A DNA stretch of 64,000 nt from the NCBI RefSeq assembly GCF_014698845.1, contig NZ_JACJTV010000002.1:124001-188000 (forward strand), given 5' to 3'. This document shows, in pieces, positions 37,135 through 45,328 of this stretch (within the stretch, counting starts at the first letter, position 1; every line of letters starts with the position of its first letter). This DNA comes from Coleofasciculus sp. FACHB-1120 (GTDB lineage: Bacteria; Cyanobacteriota; Cyanobacteriia; Cyanobacteriales; FACHB-T130). The notes under the pieces are model-generated. The model ran no database searches and was not told where the DNA came from. It worked only from the letters and a program-made list of their open reading frames with translations. The position numbers were made by a program, and so were the translations under genes.

Positions 37135-40100
37135 TCACTTCGATTCCAACTGGGCGTTTAAGGCTTTGTTAATGCGATCGCGTGTTTCCAGAAGGTGCGC
37201 TTTGGTGTAGGTGTCGAGGTTCTTCTGCTTCGATGCACTATCCAGCGATTTCCGCAGTTGTTGCAGTTCGTACCATGCTAGGGTTCGGGCATCTTCCGGT
37301 ACCGATTCAGTCCGCAACACCATTCCTAGCATTATTTCCAGATGTTCGCGTTGCAAGGAACGGCGGAGGCTGGAAATATTCGCGGGTTTGCGATCGGATT
37401 GCTGCACCTCTGTCCAAATGCTATTTTGCAAGGTGTCAAAGAGTTCCGGTAGCGTCAGCGCTTCTCCTGGTTTCGTTTTCAGTTCAATGTCGCGCAGACG
37501 ATTGAGGCGATCTGCGGATAGAAGCGATCGCAATACGCGACGTTGCTGCAACAGCAGGTTTTCATGAATTGGATAATCCAGTCGGAAAATCGGGATCGGA
37601 TTTCCCCAGTGTCTCCAGCGCGACGGTGCTAACTGATTGAGTAATTCCGGCGGAAAATCAAAAGCGTCTGCTGCAAAAACATATTTTCCTAGCTTTGTCA
37701 ATGCATCGCGCTGTTTTTCTAGCGGTACGGGTTCAAACGGCAAACGCCCGTTAGGATCTCCGGCGTGATTGCGGCTAAATGACTGTCCACCAATGTATTG
37801 ACTCATCAAATTAGCGTTACTGAAGTAGTAACTTAGTATCGTGTTAAACAACACGCGCATTTCTTCATAGCTATCGCCCCGCAACGGGTAACGCTTATCC
37901 AAACGCCCCCACATCATCCGGGCGTTGTCCATCTGCCACTGCGAGTAGCGCAACACATCGCCACTCAAATCCCAAAGACTGGCACCCGGATCGAGATCCA
38001 AGATGTCTTCATCCGTCGCATAGGCGTATTCTGGCTGGGGTGATTTGGAGGCAATTTGCTCTAAAAATCGCTTTTCACCCACAAAATTCATTGCCCCACT
38101 CGGTTTATAACCGTACTCAATCGCCCATTTGTCGTAAGGGCCAACAACGGCTGGATAATAGTCTCCTTGCTTCACGCCTTGGGGTGCCAAGTTGACGGGA
38201 ACGTAGTCCATCACCGAACTCGCCATTCCTTTGATGCGCGTGATGTCGGTGTTGTTCAATTCTTCCGGTTTTAGCAGCGTGCTACCGTGGAAGTTGTGCC
38301 GCAACCCTAAAGTATGTCCAATTTCGTGGGAAATCAGGTGGCGGATATACTGATGCACAAATTCTTTCATTTCGTTGCTGCTAGGCAAGACATTGTGAAC
38401 CAGCGATAATGCGATCGCGCCCATCGCTGATTGAGTAGCCGCTTCCATGCCATAGCAGAGATCGTGGTCTTGCAGGAGTTGCGAAAAATCGGGGGTAGAT
38501 GATTGAGAATTTCTCTCTCCCTCTCTCTCCAATCCGTTGCAGAGATTGGGATTCCCCGCAATTTGGGAAAATAGCCCGGTTCCCGACGACTGGCTTGACT
38601 CGACAAGGGTGCGATATCGCTGCCTAATCGATTGCACCATGTTGGCATCTACAATGATGTCGGCGTCTAAGATTTCGCCAGTCAGCGGATTGACACGCGA
38701 TGGTCCTCTAGCAGAATATCCATCCAAAGAATTGATCCAGCGAATCGTGTTGTAGCGGACATCTGCGGGACTCCAGGTGGCATTGTCCGGCATTTGTCGC
38801 ACTTCAATCGCGTCCTTAAATCCTGCCTTCTCAAAAGCTTTATTCCACATCAGAACGCCTTCGCGGATGGCGTCGCGGTACTCAACCGGAACAGAATTCT
38901 CAATCCAGAAGACAATCGGTTTCTTGGGTGGTGACAGAGATGCTTTCGGATCTTGCTTTTCCAGGTGCCAGCGATGAATATAACGAACAAAGGGTTCTCT
39001 GCGGTTGTCGTTGGAGAAGTCTTTGTAGGCGGTGATAAAGTAGCCAATCCGGTCGTCAGCGAGACGCGGAATATAGCCGTTGTTTTCCGGTAGCTGGGAT
39101 AAACTGTAATGTACTTTGAGGCTGAGTGCCCTGCTATCGGGCAAAGTCGCTAAATTTGCGTCCTCGCTACTCGTCGATGAGAAACCATAAACTGAGGAAA
39201 TTTCAATATTGCGGGGGAAGGCTTTGGCGGTGTCGAAATACGACTTGTTGCTGTCGAGGCGGTAGGAAGTATCTAAAAACGTTTTTAACATCGAAGTTAA
39301 CCCAGGCAAATCGGTGAGGAGTAACTCCCCCATATCGATAAGCAGAGTTTTGCGTTGCGGATGAGTCGCTTTGATGTCCAGCGAGTAGAGGACAGAGTCG
39401 CTAAACGCCCGGTTGAGCGATCGCTCTTGCGGCTCCCCAGAGCGCGTGCGAAAGTTAACATTGCGAACCACAAAGTGTAAGTTGTCGTTCACTCGACGAA
39501 AATAAAACAAAAAATCATTTAGGGGAACTCCGCTATAAATCCCGCGTTCTCCAATCCCCGATTCCATCGTCACGGTGCCGAGGAAGTTTTTATTGAGCTG
39601 TTCTGGCTTGATTTCTAGATAAATTTTGCCCGTCTTCTTGTTGCGGTAGAGGGTAAACAACCCTTCCACCTTCTCCGTATTTTTAACGAGTTCATCAAAC
39701 CCAGACTTTTTAGTGACTTTACCCGCGTCAGCCATCTGAAGAGGCGCTGCCTGGTTGATATCTTTCAGCAATCCCAGTATCGGTTGTAGCGGCACCGTAC
39801 TGCCCTCCCCATACTGTTTCTTGACATCTTTGACTATCCAAGCAAAAGGCAGTTGCTCTGGCTGATTTTGGCTGTCTTTGATGACCCATACGTAAGAATG
39901 CGGAGACGTGACAGAAGCAGGAATTTCTGGCGCTGAAACCCATTCACTTGTTTGAGGCAATGTATTTGATTTCCCCTTATCCAGAGAAGTTGGGGAAATC
40001 GGTTGCATTGTATTAGTAGAACGGTCTAACTTCTGGCTTCCTGAAAGCAGCTTCTTAGTAACAGCAGCTTCAAGCGATCGCATCTGTTGGCGATCGCTTA

Positions 40101-40206
40101 ACCTTTCCTCCGCTTTCAGGGGTAGCAGCGCAACCGCTCTTACCTGTAGCTCTATCGCTAACAACACTCCTTGTAGAACAAATACATAAAACGGCAATTT
40201 TTTCAT
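37135..40206 (-). CDS. Secreted zinc-dependent metalloprotease, larger paralogue
   Basis: 1023 residues from ATG 40206, aligned with the M-K-K-x-P-F-Y-V start of the 34062 gene; ATG 40218 is also possible. A signal peptide is followed by a ~120-residue extension absent from the paralogue, then the same beta-rich region and metzincin motif S-H-E-I-G-H-T-L-G-L-R-H-N-F (His627) with S-V-M-D-Y. Both genes share R-L-P-F-E-P-V-P and other long conserved runs and clearly arose by tandem duplication. Substrate unknown. Confidence 0.88.
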   Translation of the reverse strand: MKKLPFYVFVLQGVLLAIELQVRAVALLPLKAEERLSDRQQMRSLEAAVTKKLLSGSQKLDRSTNTMQPISPTSLDKGKSNTLPQTSEWVSAPEIPASVTSPHSYVWVIKDSQNQPEQLPFAWIVKDVKKQYGEGSTVPLQPILGLLKDINQAAPLQMADAGKVTKKSGFDELVKNTEKVEGLFTLYRNKKTGKIYLEIKPEQLNKNFLGTVTMESGIGERGIYSGVPLNDFLFYFRRVNDNLHFVVRNVNFRTRSGEPQERSLNRAFSDSVLYSLDIKATHPQRKTLLIDMGELLLTDLPGLTSMLKTFLDTSYRLDSNKSYFDTAKAFPRNIEISSVYGFSSTSSEDANLATLPDSRALSLKVHYSLSQLPENNGYIPRLADDRIGYFITAYKDFSNDNRREPFVRYIHRWHLEKQDPKASLSPPKKPIVFWIENSVPVEYRDAIREGVLMWNKAFEKAGFKDAIEVRQMPDNATWSPADVRYNTIRWINSLDGYSARGPSRVNPLTGEILDADIIVDANMVQSIRQRYRTLVESSQSSGTGLFSQIAGNPNLCNGLEREGERNSQSSTPDFSQLLQDHDLCYGMEAATQSAMGAIALSLVHNVLPSSNEMKEFVHQYIRHLISHEIGHTLGLRHNFHGSTLLKPEELNNTDITRIKGMASSVMDYVPVNLAPQGVKQGDYYPAVVGPYDKWAIEYGYKPSGAMNFVGEKRFLEQIASKSPQPEYAYATDEDILDLDPGASLWDLSGDVLRYSQWQMDNARMMWGRLDKRYPLRGDSYEEMRVLFNTILSYYFSNANLMSQYIGGQSFSRNHAGDPNGRLPFEPVPLEKQRDALTKLGKYVFAADAFDFPPELLNQLAPSRWRHWGNPIPIFRLDYPIHENLLLQQRRVLRSLLSADRLNRLRDIELKTKPGEALTLPELFDTLQNSIWTEVQQSDRKPANISSLRRSLQREHLEIMLGMVLRTESVPEDARTLAWYELQQLRKSLDSASKQKNLDTYTKAHLLETRDRINKALNAQLESK

Positions 40207-40218
40207 TTTTTCTAGCAT

Positions 40219-40560
40219 CCGATGACCATTCCTACTTCATCAAATCTTTAAAGATTATTTCAGTATATTTACTGGAGCTTCACATTAAATTTAGAGAATT
40301 GGGATTACGATACTTACGTATAAAGTTCCTACCTGTGTTTTCGGCTAGAGTGCAGTAGAAACTTTTTTCGTCAGTCTTTTCAGCGTAACCCAAACACTTG
40401 TTAAATGGAGGCATCCATTTAGCAAACAGACTGTTTATCCTTATTGAAAACAGTCTTGGTAAAATTGTTCCTTTGTTCGTTCATTGCTTCGATCTGCAAT
40501 TTTAAGCGGGTCAAATTTGTCATTCCAAAAGTTGTAGGAATTTAGGAAAGTAAGATTTTT
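40219..40560. other. Divergent spacer between the metalloprotease and PEP-CTERM genes
   Basis: 342 bp, AT-rich, presumably holding two divergent promoters. A loose inverted pair (aaacagactgtttatcc) near 40424 is the only structure seen. Confidence 0.4.
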
Positions 40561-41424
40561 ATGATAACCAAACAACGTCCGAATCTCCGCTTCTTTCTGT
40601 TTGCAATGCCTCTGATGGCTGGTTCTGCATTCCTTGCTACGCCTAGCTTGGCTGCTACTCTAGCCAAATCTGAGGCAACATTCAAACTTGATAACTTTAG
40701 CAACAATCCTATAGGGGTTAGGACTTTCACGGATACTTTTACGTATACAGTTGCAACCAGTGGTAACGTTACTGCCAGCGCTAACGCTAACGCATCTTTT
40801 ATAGTCAATCCTTTAAATCTACCGACATTTGCCGAAAATTCATCTTTAAGTACAGCAAATGGCACAGGTAAAAGCTACTTTGGTTTGGCGCAAAGCATTG
40901 CTGGCATTATCGGTTATGATTTCCTTGTAGGAGAGAAGGAAACGTTTTCTTTTGATTTTTTAGCTAATTTAAAGTTAGAAACATCTATTGACACTCCCAA
41001 AATTGAAAGTGCCAGTTCTGATGGAGAGATATCTTTTCAGTTGTATAATACTACCAATACGAACAACTGGATTCCCTTAGACTTCTTTACGTTGTCCGGA
41101 AAGTTAAAAACTCCAGGTACGGGTGATTTTCTTACCTTGAATCACAGTGGTAACTTAACTGTTAATCCAGGAAATAAGTCTTTTGAAACTTCTTTTGGAG
41201 GAAATACAGAAGTTGCTAAAGCAAAAGTTGAGGGGAGCTATAAACGTACTTTCGACAGCTTAACTTATTTAACTTTAGTAGAAGTTAAAACAAATAAAGC
41301 AGTTGTTCAAACTCCTGAGTCTTCCACTACCCTAGCTTTACTTCTTTTCTGCTTGATAGGCGTTGGGTATGGCAGAAATCAAGTTTCTGAATCAATATCG
41401 AGAGGTAAGGCTCAGCAACGATAA
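40561..41424 (+). CDS. Secreted protein with PEP-CTERM-like sorting tail
   Basis: 287 residues. Signal peptide with cleavage near A-T-P-S-L-A-A, then a Thr/Ser/Asn-rich beta-type extracellular domain without a recognised family. The C-terminus has the exosortase layout: T-P-E-S-S, a hydrophobic stretch T-L-A-L-L-L-F-C-L-I-G-V-G-Y, then basic residues (G-R-N). The motif reads PES rather than PEP. Such proteins are cut and sorted by exosortase/EpsH and often relate to the exopolysaccharide matrix. No exosortase gene is in the window. A hairpin terminator follows. Confidence 0.82.
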   Translation: MITKQRPNLRFFLFAMPLMAGSAFLATPSLAATLAKSEATFKLDNFSNNPIGVRTFTDTFTYTVATSGNVTASANANASFIVNPLNLPTFAENSSLSTANGTGKSYFGLAQSIAGIIGYDFLVGEKETFSFDFLANLKLETSIDTPKIESASSDGEISFQLYNTTNTNNWIPLDFFTLSGKLKTPGTGDFLTLNHSGNLTVNPGNKSFETSFGGNTEVAKAKVEGSYKRTFDSLTYLTLVEVKTNKAVVQTPESSTTLALLLFCLIGVGYGRNQVSESISRGKAQQR

Positions 41425-41458
41425 CTCGATTTAAGTCAGAGAAATTCTTACGAGTTCT

Positions 41459-41490
41459 AAACCCCTGTTTTCTTTAAGAGAACGGGGGTT
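41459..41490 (+). terminator. Hairpin after the PEP-CTERM gene
   Basis: aacccctgttttc and gagaacgggggtt (two mismatches) flank a short loop, followed by gtctta. It lies 35 bp past the stop. Confidence 0.65.
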
Positions 41491-41634
41491 GTCTTAATGG
41501 TTAGAAGATATGTCAGGACTTACGCACCAACTCAACATATATAGCAATTCAAGGGTTGGGTACCATACATCTGTAGCGACTTTTTGATTGCCATTTCCCT
41601 ACCAAGATGGCGAGAAGTGTACTGGGAGGGACAC

Positions 41635-41820
41635 CTATTTAGAGGTGGAGCTAGATGTTGAGCTACTACTACAACAATTGCTAGGCGAAACTTGAACGGT
41701 AACGCTTTGACTGATTGTACTAGCACCATTGGTAGACGCGATCGCTATGCTCTTGGCTGAGGCTACATTCTTTCCATCCGGTGAAACTATTCTTTGGATT
41801 AAAATTTTAGAGTAGATCAT
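41635..41820 (-). CDS. Small Ser-rich hypothetical protein at the peptide-export locus
   Basis: 61 residues: a structured N-terminal ~45 (I-L-I-Q-R-I-V-S-P-D-G-K, then T-I-S-Q-S-V-T-V-Q-V) and a tail N-C-C followed by Ser/Thr runs. It has no double-glycine leader and no signal peptide. It is downstream of the isomerase gene on the same strand (56-bp gap). The family was not named; similar Ser-tailed short proteins occur near exporters in cyanobacteria. No good ribosome site is visible, so confidence is moderate. Confidence 0.5.
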   Translation of the reverse strand: MIYSKILIQRIVSPDGKNVASAKSIAIASTNGASTISQSVTVQVSPSNCCSSSSTSSSTSK

Positions 41821-41876
41821 ACTTGATGTTTATTTATAGACTAATAATTTTTAAACTTCCCCAAAAAGTAGCTTTT

Positions 41877-42617
41877 TCAATCTGTGGTGCTATGAAGCAT
41901 ATAGTTTAACTCGCTCGCTAGCCACTCTTTAAACATCCTATCCATAATTTCTTGATGAGTTTGGGGTGTAAATTGAGCCGGGCTAAACTCTTCAACCATA
42001 AACAGATGATACCCTTGCTCGGTGGAAATTGGGCCAAATACCTCTTTTCGTTTGGCACTAAAGATAATCGCTGATAAATCTGGCTTGAAGCTCCAGCGGT
42101 AAAGTTTGCCTTCATAACCGCATTGATATCTGCGCCGCTCATCACTATCATAAAGGTGGGCTGCCTCATAAAAGCTAATTTCCCGTTCTTCAATTTGATA
42201 GAAGAGTTCTTGAGCCAGCCTTTCATCCGGAAGAATCATTTGATACAGTATTATCTGGTCAAAGTTCAGTTTATTTTGGGCAAAAAACTTTTCCGCTTCT
42301 TTGGCAAAAAGACTCTCTGCTAATTTTTTAGAAATCAGGCGATCGCGAATTCCTTCCTCCCAGTCTTCCGACGCGATCATCTGCTCGGCTAGCCATGCTA
42401 ACGTATCCGCAGCCTTCTCCAAACGCTTCGCGTAACGCAGCTTGTTCGCCTCAGCCTGGATTTCCTCTGGCGTGACGGTTAAACTTCTTTCCTGAGCAGC
42501 TTGGGTAATAATTTTTTGATATAAAATTTTCTGACATACTTCTTTTAACTGTATGTCTTTTTTCAGGAAACTAACAATCTCATCCACTTCAACGGATGAC
42601 CCTGAAAAATCGTTCAT
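41877..42617 (-). CDS. Parvulin/SurA-like peptidyl-prolyl isomerase
   Basis: 246 residues. The N-terminal helical part (about 10-110) is SurA/PrsA-like; the C-terminal ~110 is a parvulin rotamase domain (L-Y-R-W-S-F-K-P-D, G-P-I-S-T-E-Q-G-Y-H-L-F-M-V-E-E). No signal peptide is present, so it acts in the cytosol or is exported otherwise. Isomerases of this type are commonly encoded beside HlyD/HlyB-type exporters in cyanobacteria and could keep export substrates unfolded. It is on the same strand as the exporter, adaptor and peptide genes, downstream of the low-complexity secreted protein. Confidence 0.8.
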   Translation of the reverse strand: MNDFSGSSVEVDEIVSFLKKDIQLKEVCQKILYQKIITQAAQERSLTVTPEEIQAEANKLRYAKRLEKAADTLAWLAEQMIASEDWEEGIRDRLISKKLAESLFAKEAEKFFAQNKLNFDQIILYQMILPDERLAQELFYQIEEREISFYEAAHLYDSDERRRYQCGYEGKLYRWSFKPDLSAIIFSAKRKEVFGPISTEQGYHLFMVEEFSPAQFTPQTHQEIMDRMFKEWLASELNYMLHSTTD

Positions 42618-42758
42618 ATTAAGTTTTATTTATCCAAACACAGTGGTGATTAACTCATTATTACTCATTCCTACTTCTCTACAACTATGAAATCGCAGAA
42701 ACCTTGTGAAATACTGAATCACCCCGTGCCTAAAGACGAGGTATTTTTAACTTGGTGT

Positions 42759-42930
42759 TAGAGAATGTCTCTCGAAGTCAGTTATAACACCATTAAGATG
42801 TAGGGGCTTTCGCATACCCTAGAGGAAGACTCACGCCTACGAGCGATGGTTTATCGCTGTTTCCAATAGCTTGTTTACCGAATGTGAAAGCCCTAGAAAA
42901 TACCCATACTGCTTTTCAAACATCCTCTTA
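42759..42930. mobile_element. MITE-like element, copy 2
   Basis: 172 bp with ends tagagaatgtctctcgaag and cttttcaaacatcctctta, matching the ends of 31746-31903 in inverse orientation. A nested inverted pair (aggggctttcgcat and gaatgtgaaagccct) sits inside. No gene is present. It occupies most of the 369-bp spacer between the isomerase gene and the secreted-protein gene. Confidence 0.6.
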
Positions 42931-42986
42931 ATGAACCGGAAATTTATTTCACAGCTCAAAAGTTAAGTGCTATTCCAACATTAATA

Positions 42987-43880
42987 TTAGTTGGAATTCA
43001 TGGGAACTGCCCTCAGACCTAAACCTGGAAAAACGCGGCTGGGTAATCCTATCCTTCTGGAAGGAATTTGTTGGCTGTTACTATCTGGATTATCCTCAAC
43101 ACGATTTTGTTTGTTGCCAGCGCTAATGTCGGTGCTGTTTGGGGGAGACGATGGCAAGGAAAAGGTGCTGATGGATGTTGTTGCCGATGAAAATGTTCTT
43201 ACAGGTGGTGTTCCCACACTTACAGAACTAGCAGAATTACTAAATACGGCACCGGGTGCGTTTACACTGGCGGCGGCGGCAGAATTACTAAATACGGCAC
43301 CGGGTGTGTTTACACTGGTGGGTGCAGCACCGGGATTGGTAAATACGGCGGGTGCGGGTGCGGCACCGGGATTAGTAAATACGGCGGCAGGTACGGGTGC
43401 AGTTACAGTTGCGCCAGGATTAGTAAATACGGCGGCAGGTGCGGGTGCAGTTACAGTTGCGCCAGGATTCGGAGATACGGCGGCGGGTGCTGTTGCTGTG
43501 GCGCTAGTGGTAGGGGGAGCAGTTGTTGTTGCAGTTGCTGTAGCGCTAGCACTGCTGGAGGTTGCTCCGGGAGTGAATGTTGTCTGACTACTGCTACTGG
43601 TTCCTGTGGGCGAGGTTGCTGTCGCACTACTACTGCTACCCGAACCGCCTGAAGATGAGGATGAACTAGAGCTACTGGAACTACTACTGACACCAGGGGC
43701 GCTGCCACTAGGAGGAGTGAAATTAGGTGGGGTGAAATTAGGCGGGGTGAAATTAGGCGGGGTGAAATTAGGCGGAGTGAAATTAGGGCTGGGGTTAGCT
43801 TGGGATGGAGAAGCAAAAGTAACTATTATGCTTCCGAGCATGCAAAGATAGAAAACGCCTTTATTTGATGAGCTAATCAT
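42987..43880 (-). CDS. Low-complexity secreted protein with N-F-T-P-P repeats
   Basis: 297 residues from ATG 43880, which has GGAGATA 5-9 nt upstream. Starts further 5' in the same frame would precede the signal peptide and overlap the neighbouring peptide gene, so they are rejected. Signal peptide (G-V-F-Y-L-C-M-L-G-S-I-I-V-T, cleavage near S-Q-A), then five N-F-T-P-P repeats encoded by 15-bp DNA repeats (about 43719-43793), a Ser run, and Ala/Thr/Pro-rich degenerate repeats (P-G-A-V-F-T/S-N). It is likely an extracellular or wall-associated protein of the locus. No family was recognised. Confidence 0.7.
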   Translation of the reverse strand: MISSSNKGVFYLCMLGSIIVTFASPSQANPSPNFTPPNFTPPNFTPPNFTPPNFTPPSGSAPGVSSSSSSSSSSSSSGGSGSSSSATATSPTGTSSSSQTTFTPGATSSSASATATATTTAPPTTSATATAPAAVSPNPGATVTAPAPAAVFTNPGATVTAPVPAAVFTNPGAAPAPAVFTNPGAAPTSVNTPGAVFSNSAAAASVNAPGAVFSNSASSVSVGTPPVRTFSSATTSISTFSLPSSPPNSTDISAGNKQNRVEDNPDSNSQQIPSRRIGLPSRVFPGLGLRAVPMNSN

Positions 43881-44037
43881 TGCTATCTCCTTATTAAACG
43901 ATATAGAGATAAAAGCAAGTAGAAAATTTTGGATATAAAAAAGTTGAAAAAGCGTATCTAAGCCATTGATTAGAACAAGCATTTTTGTAGCATTTCTAAT
44001 CAACAGCTTATTTATTTCAACCAAAATTACAGAGGCT

Positions 44038-44340
44038 TTAGAAAGTACCAGCTCCGGCAAATGATGAGGCATAGGTACTACCATCAGCCAGAGCACCAGC
44101 GGCTGCGCCGCTGACAGAGGCAGAGTATCCAGCTCCGATTACATAGCCAAAGTTCCCGGTGCTTTTGTCAAAAAAAGAATCTGTAAAATAGCCTGCACTA
44201 TGAGCAGAGTCAGCGCTAGCTGACCAGCTGCTTCTACCACTAGGGGAGGAAACAGTAATTCCTCGTCCCCCTTGTACTTCGCTATTACTAGAAAGTTGAT
44301 TCTCACAGAAACTTAGATCGTCAATTTTCAATTGACTCAT
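44038..44340 (-). CDS. Putative double-glycine precursor peptide, Gly/Ala/Ser-rich core
   Basis: 100 residues from ATG 44340, preceded by a perfect AAGGAGG. The first 25 residues form a leader: K-I-D-D-L-S-F-C-E ... S-E-V-Q-G-G, with the double glycine at 24-25. The 75-residue core is Gly/Ala/Ser-rich with aromatic residues (Y-F-T-D-S-F-F-D, G-A-G-Y-S-A-S-V-S-G-A-A-A-G-A) and no Cys. Leaders of this type are cut after GG by C39 peptidases fused to ABC exporters, and such an exporter is encoded at 47749. The core's fate is unknown. Confidence 0.75.
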   Translation of the reverse strand: MSQLKIDDLSFCENQLSSNSEVQGGRGITVSSPSGRSSWSASADSAHSAGYFTDSFFDKSTGNFGYVIGAGYSASVSGAAAGALADGSTYASSFAGAGTF

Positions 44341-44358
44341 ACGTCCCTCCTTGTAGTG

Positions 44359-44412
44359 ATAAAAATCGCTGAAAGCTTTTTTTGTCTTCAATTCTTCAGC
44401 CTTCAGCGATTT
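44359..44412 (-). terminator. Intrinsic terminator between peptide genes
   Basis: On the minus strand AAATCGCTGAA and TTCAGCGATTT pair, and the second arm runs into TTTTTATC. It lies after the 44448 peptide gene and before the 44340 gene. Confidence 0.65.
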
Positions 44413-44447
44413 CTATAGTTAACTATCGAGTTTTGACAAATCTCTGC

Positions 44448-44672
44448 TTAAGATGCAGCTGAGCTTGAGCCAGAGCTTGAGGAGGCATAAGAGTAAGGTC
44501 CGTAGTAGTAGTCATAGCCACTAGAAGCACTGGTATAAGTAGTGGTATAGGTGGAGGCGAAGTAGTTTCCAGATGCAGATGCACCAGAATAGGCATCCGC
44601 ATAGGCATATCCACCTTCAACGCTGGTTTCTTCAGAAACGACTTCCAGAATATCTAGGTCGGAAATATTCAT
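44448..44672 (-). CDS. Double-glycine precursor peptide, Tyr/Ser-rich core (copy A)
   Basis: 74 residues from ATG 44672, preceded by AGGAGA. Leader M-N-I-S-D-L-D-I-L-E-V-V-S-E-E-T-S-V plus E-G-G (21 residues) is a good cyanobacterial double-glycine leader. The 53-residue core is Tyr/Ser/Ala/Gly/Thr-rich (Y-A-Y-A-D-A-Y-S-G, T-Y-T-T-T-Y-T-S, Y-D-Y-Y-Y-G-P-Y) and has no Cys or Lys. It is a near-identical tandem duplicate of copy B; differences cluster in the last ~20 residues. Confidence 0.85.
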   Translation of the reverse strand: MNISDLDILEVVSEETSVEGGYAYADAYSGASASGNYFASTYTTTYTSASSGYDYYYGPYSYASSSSGSSSAAS

Positions 44673-44762
44673 TGATTTCTCCTGGCTTAAAATTGTTTGG
44701 ATTGTGACGAACCTTTGTGGTTGTTTGAACAACTTAACTATCGAGTTTTTGCGAATCTCTGC

Positions 44763-44987
44763 TTAAGATGCAGCTGAACTTGAGCCAGAGTTTGAGTATG
44801 CAGAAGAGTAGGGTCCGTAGTAGTAGTTATAGCCACTAGAAGCACTGGTATAAGTAGTGGTATAGGTGGAGGCGAAGTAGTTTCCAGATGCAGATGCACC
44901 AGAATAGGCATCCGCATAGGCATATCCACCTTCAACGCTGGTTTCTTCAGAAACGACTTCCAGAATATCTAGATCGAAAATATTCAT
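44763..44987 (-). CDS. Double-glycine precursor peptide, Tyr/Ser-rich core (copy B)
   Basis: 74 residues from ATG 44987, preceded by AGGAGA. The leader differs from copy A only at residue 4 (Phe for Ser) and ends V-E-G-G. The core is the same up to the Y-N-Y-Y-Y-G-P-Y-S region, then diverges (S-A-Y-S-N-S-G-S-S-S). It is the peptide gene nearest the HetP-like gene, separated from it by a terminator-like hairpin, so the peptides likely have their own promoter. Confidence 0.85.
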   Translation of the reverse strand: MNIFDLDILEVVSEETSVEGGYAYADAYSGASASGNYFASTYTTTYTSASSGYNYYYGPYSSAYSNSGSSSAAS

Positions 44988-45121
44988 TGATTTCTCCTAG
45001 TTCAAAAGATTGGTTTAATTAGCCTGTTTGGCTGTTATGAATACTGTAGCTAAATAGACTAAAAGAGTGTTGCCATTTTGGCAGATTTCTTTAGGTAATA
45101 AACCGTATGTATGACAACAAG

Positions 45122-45157
45122 AAAGCCTAGTTCTTGAGAGAAATGAACTAGGCTTTT
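45122..45157. terminator. Hairpin between hetP-like and peptide genes
   Basis: aaagcctagttc and gaactaggcttt form a perfect 12-bp stem with T-rich flanks on both strands. It probably ends the hetC-hlyD-hetP transcript. Confidence 0.75.
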
Positions 45158-45328
45158 GTTTGGCAACAGAATGAAACTGTCGGGTTATACTAAGTCCGGA
45201 ATCCTGAGTTTTGAGTGAGTACATAAGTGCTATTCGTCTCACTCTAGCAAGATTTTGATTGCCCTTCTTCCCTTGCCAGAAAAAGTGGGCTTTGGACGCG
45301 GATTTCGGATTATTTAATTAAATTGAAT

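Larger units (their letters stand above)
44419..45001. repeat. Tandem duplication of the peptide gene unit (~315 bp)
   Basis: Two units, 315-316 bp apart, cover the spacer (ttaactatcgag), the peptide gene and its ribosome site. Long stretches are identical, including ~170 bp of coding sequence, pointing to recent duplication or conversion. Confidence 0.9.

Noticed and set aside
43719-43793. Possible CRISPR-like array because of regular repeats
   Set aside because: The 15-bp units are contiguous and code for N-F-T-P-P; there are no spacers.
43451-43851. Alternative frames over the secreted low-complexity gene
   Set aside because: Generated by the 15-bp and related repeats; only the 43880 frame has a ribosome site and signal peptide.
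45015-45242. 75-codon minus-strand frame between hetP-like and peptide genes
   Set aside because: It crosses a terminator hairpin and has no ribosome site.
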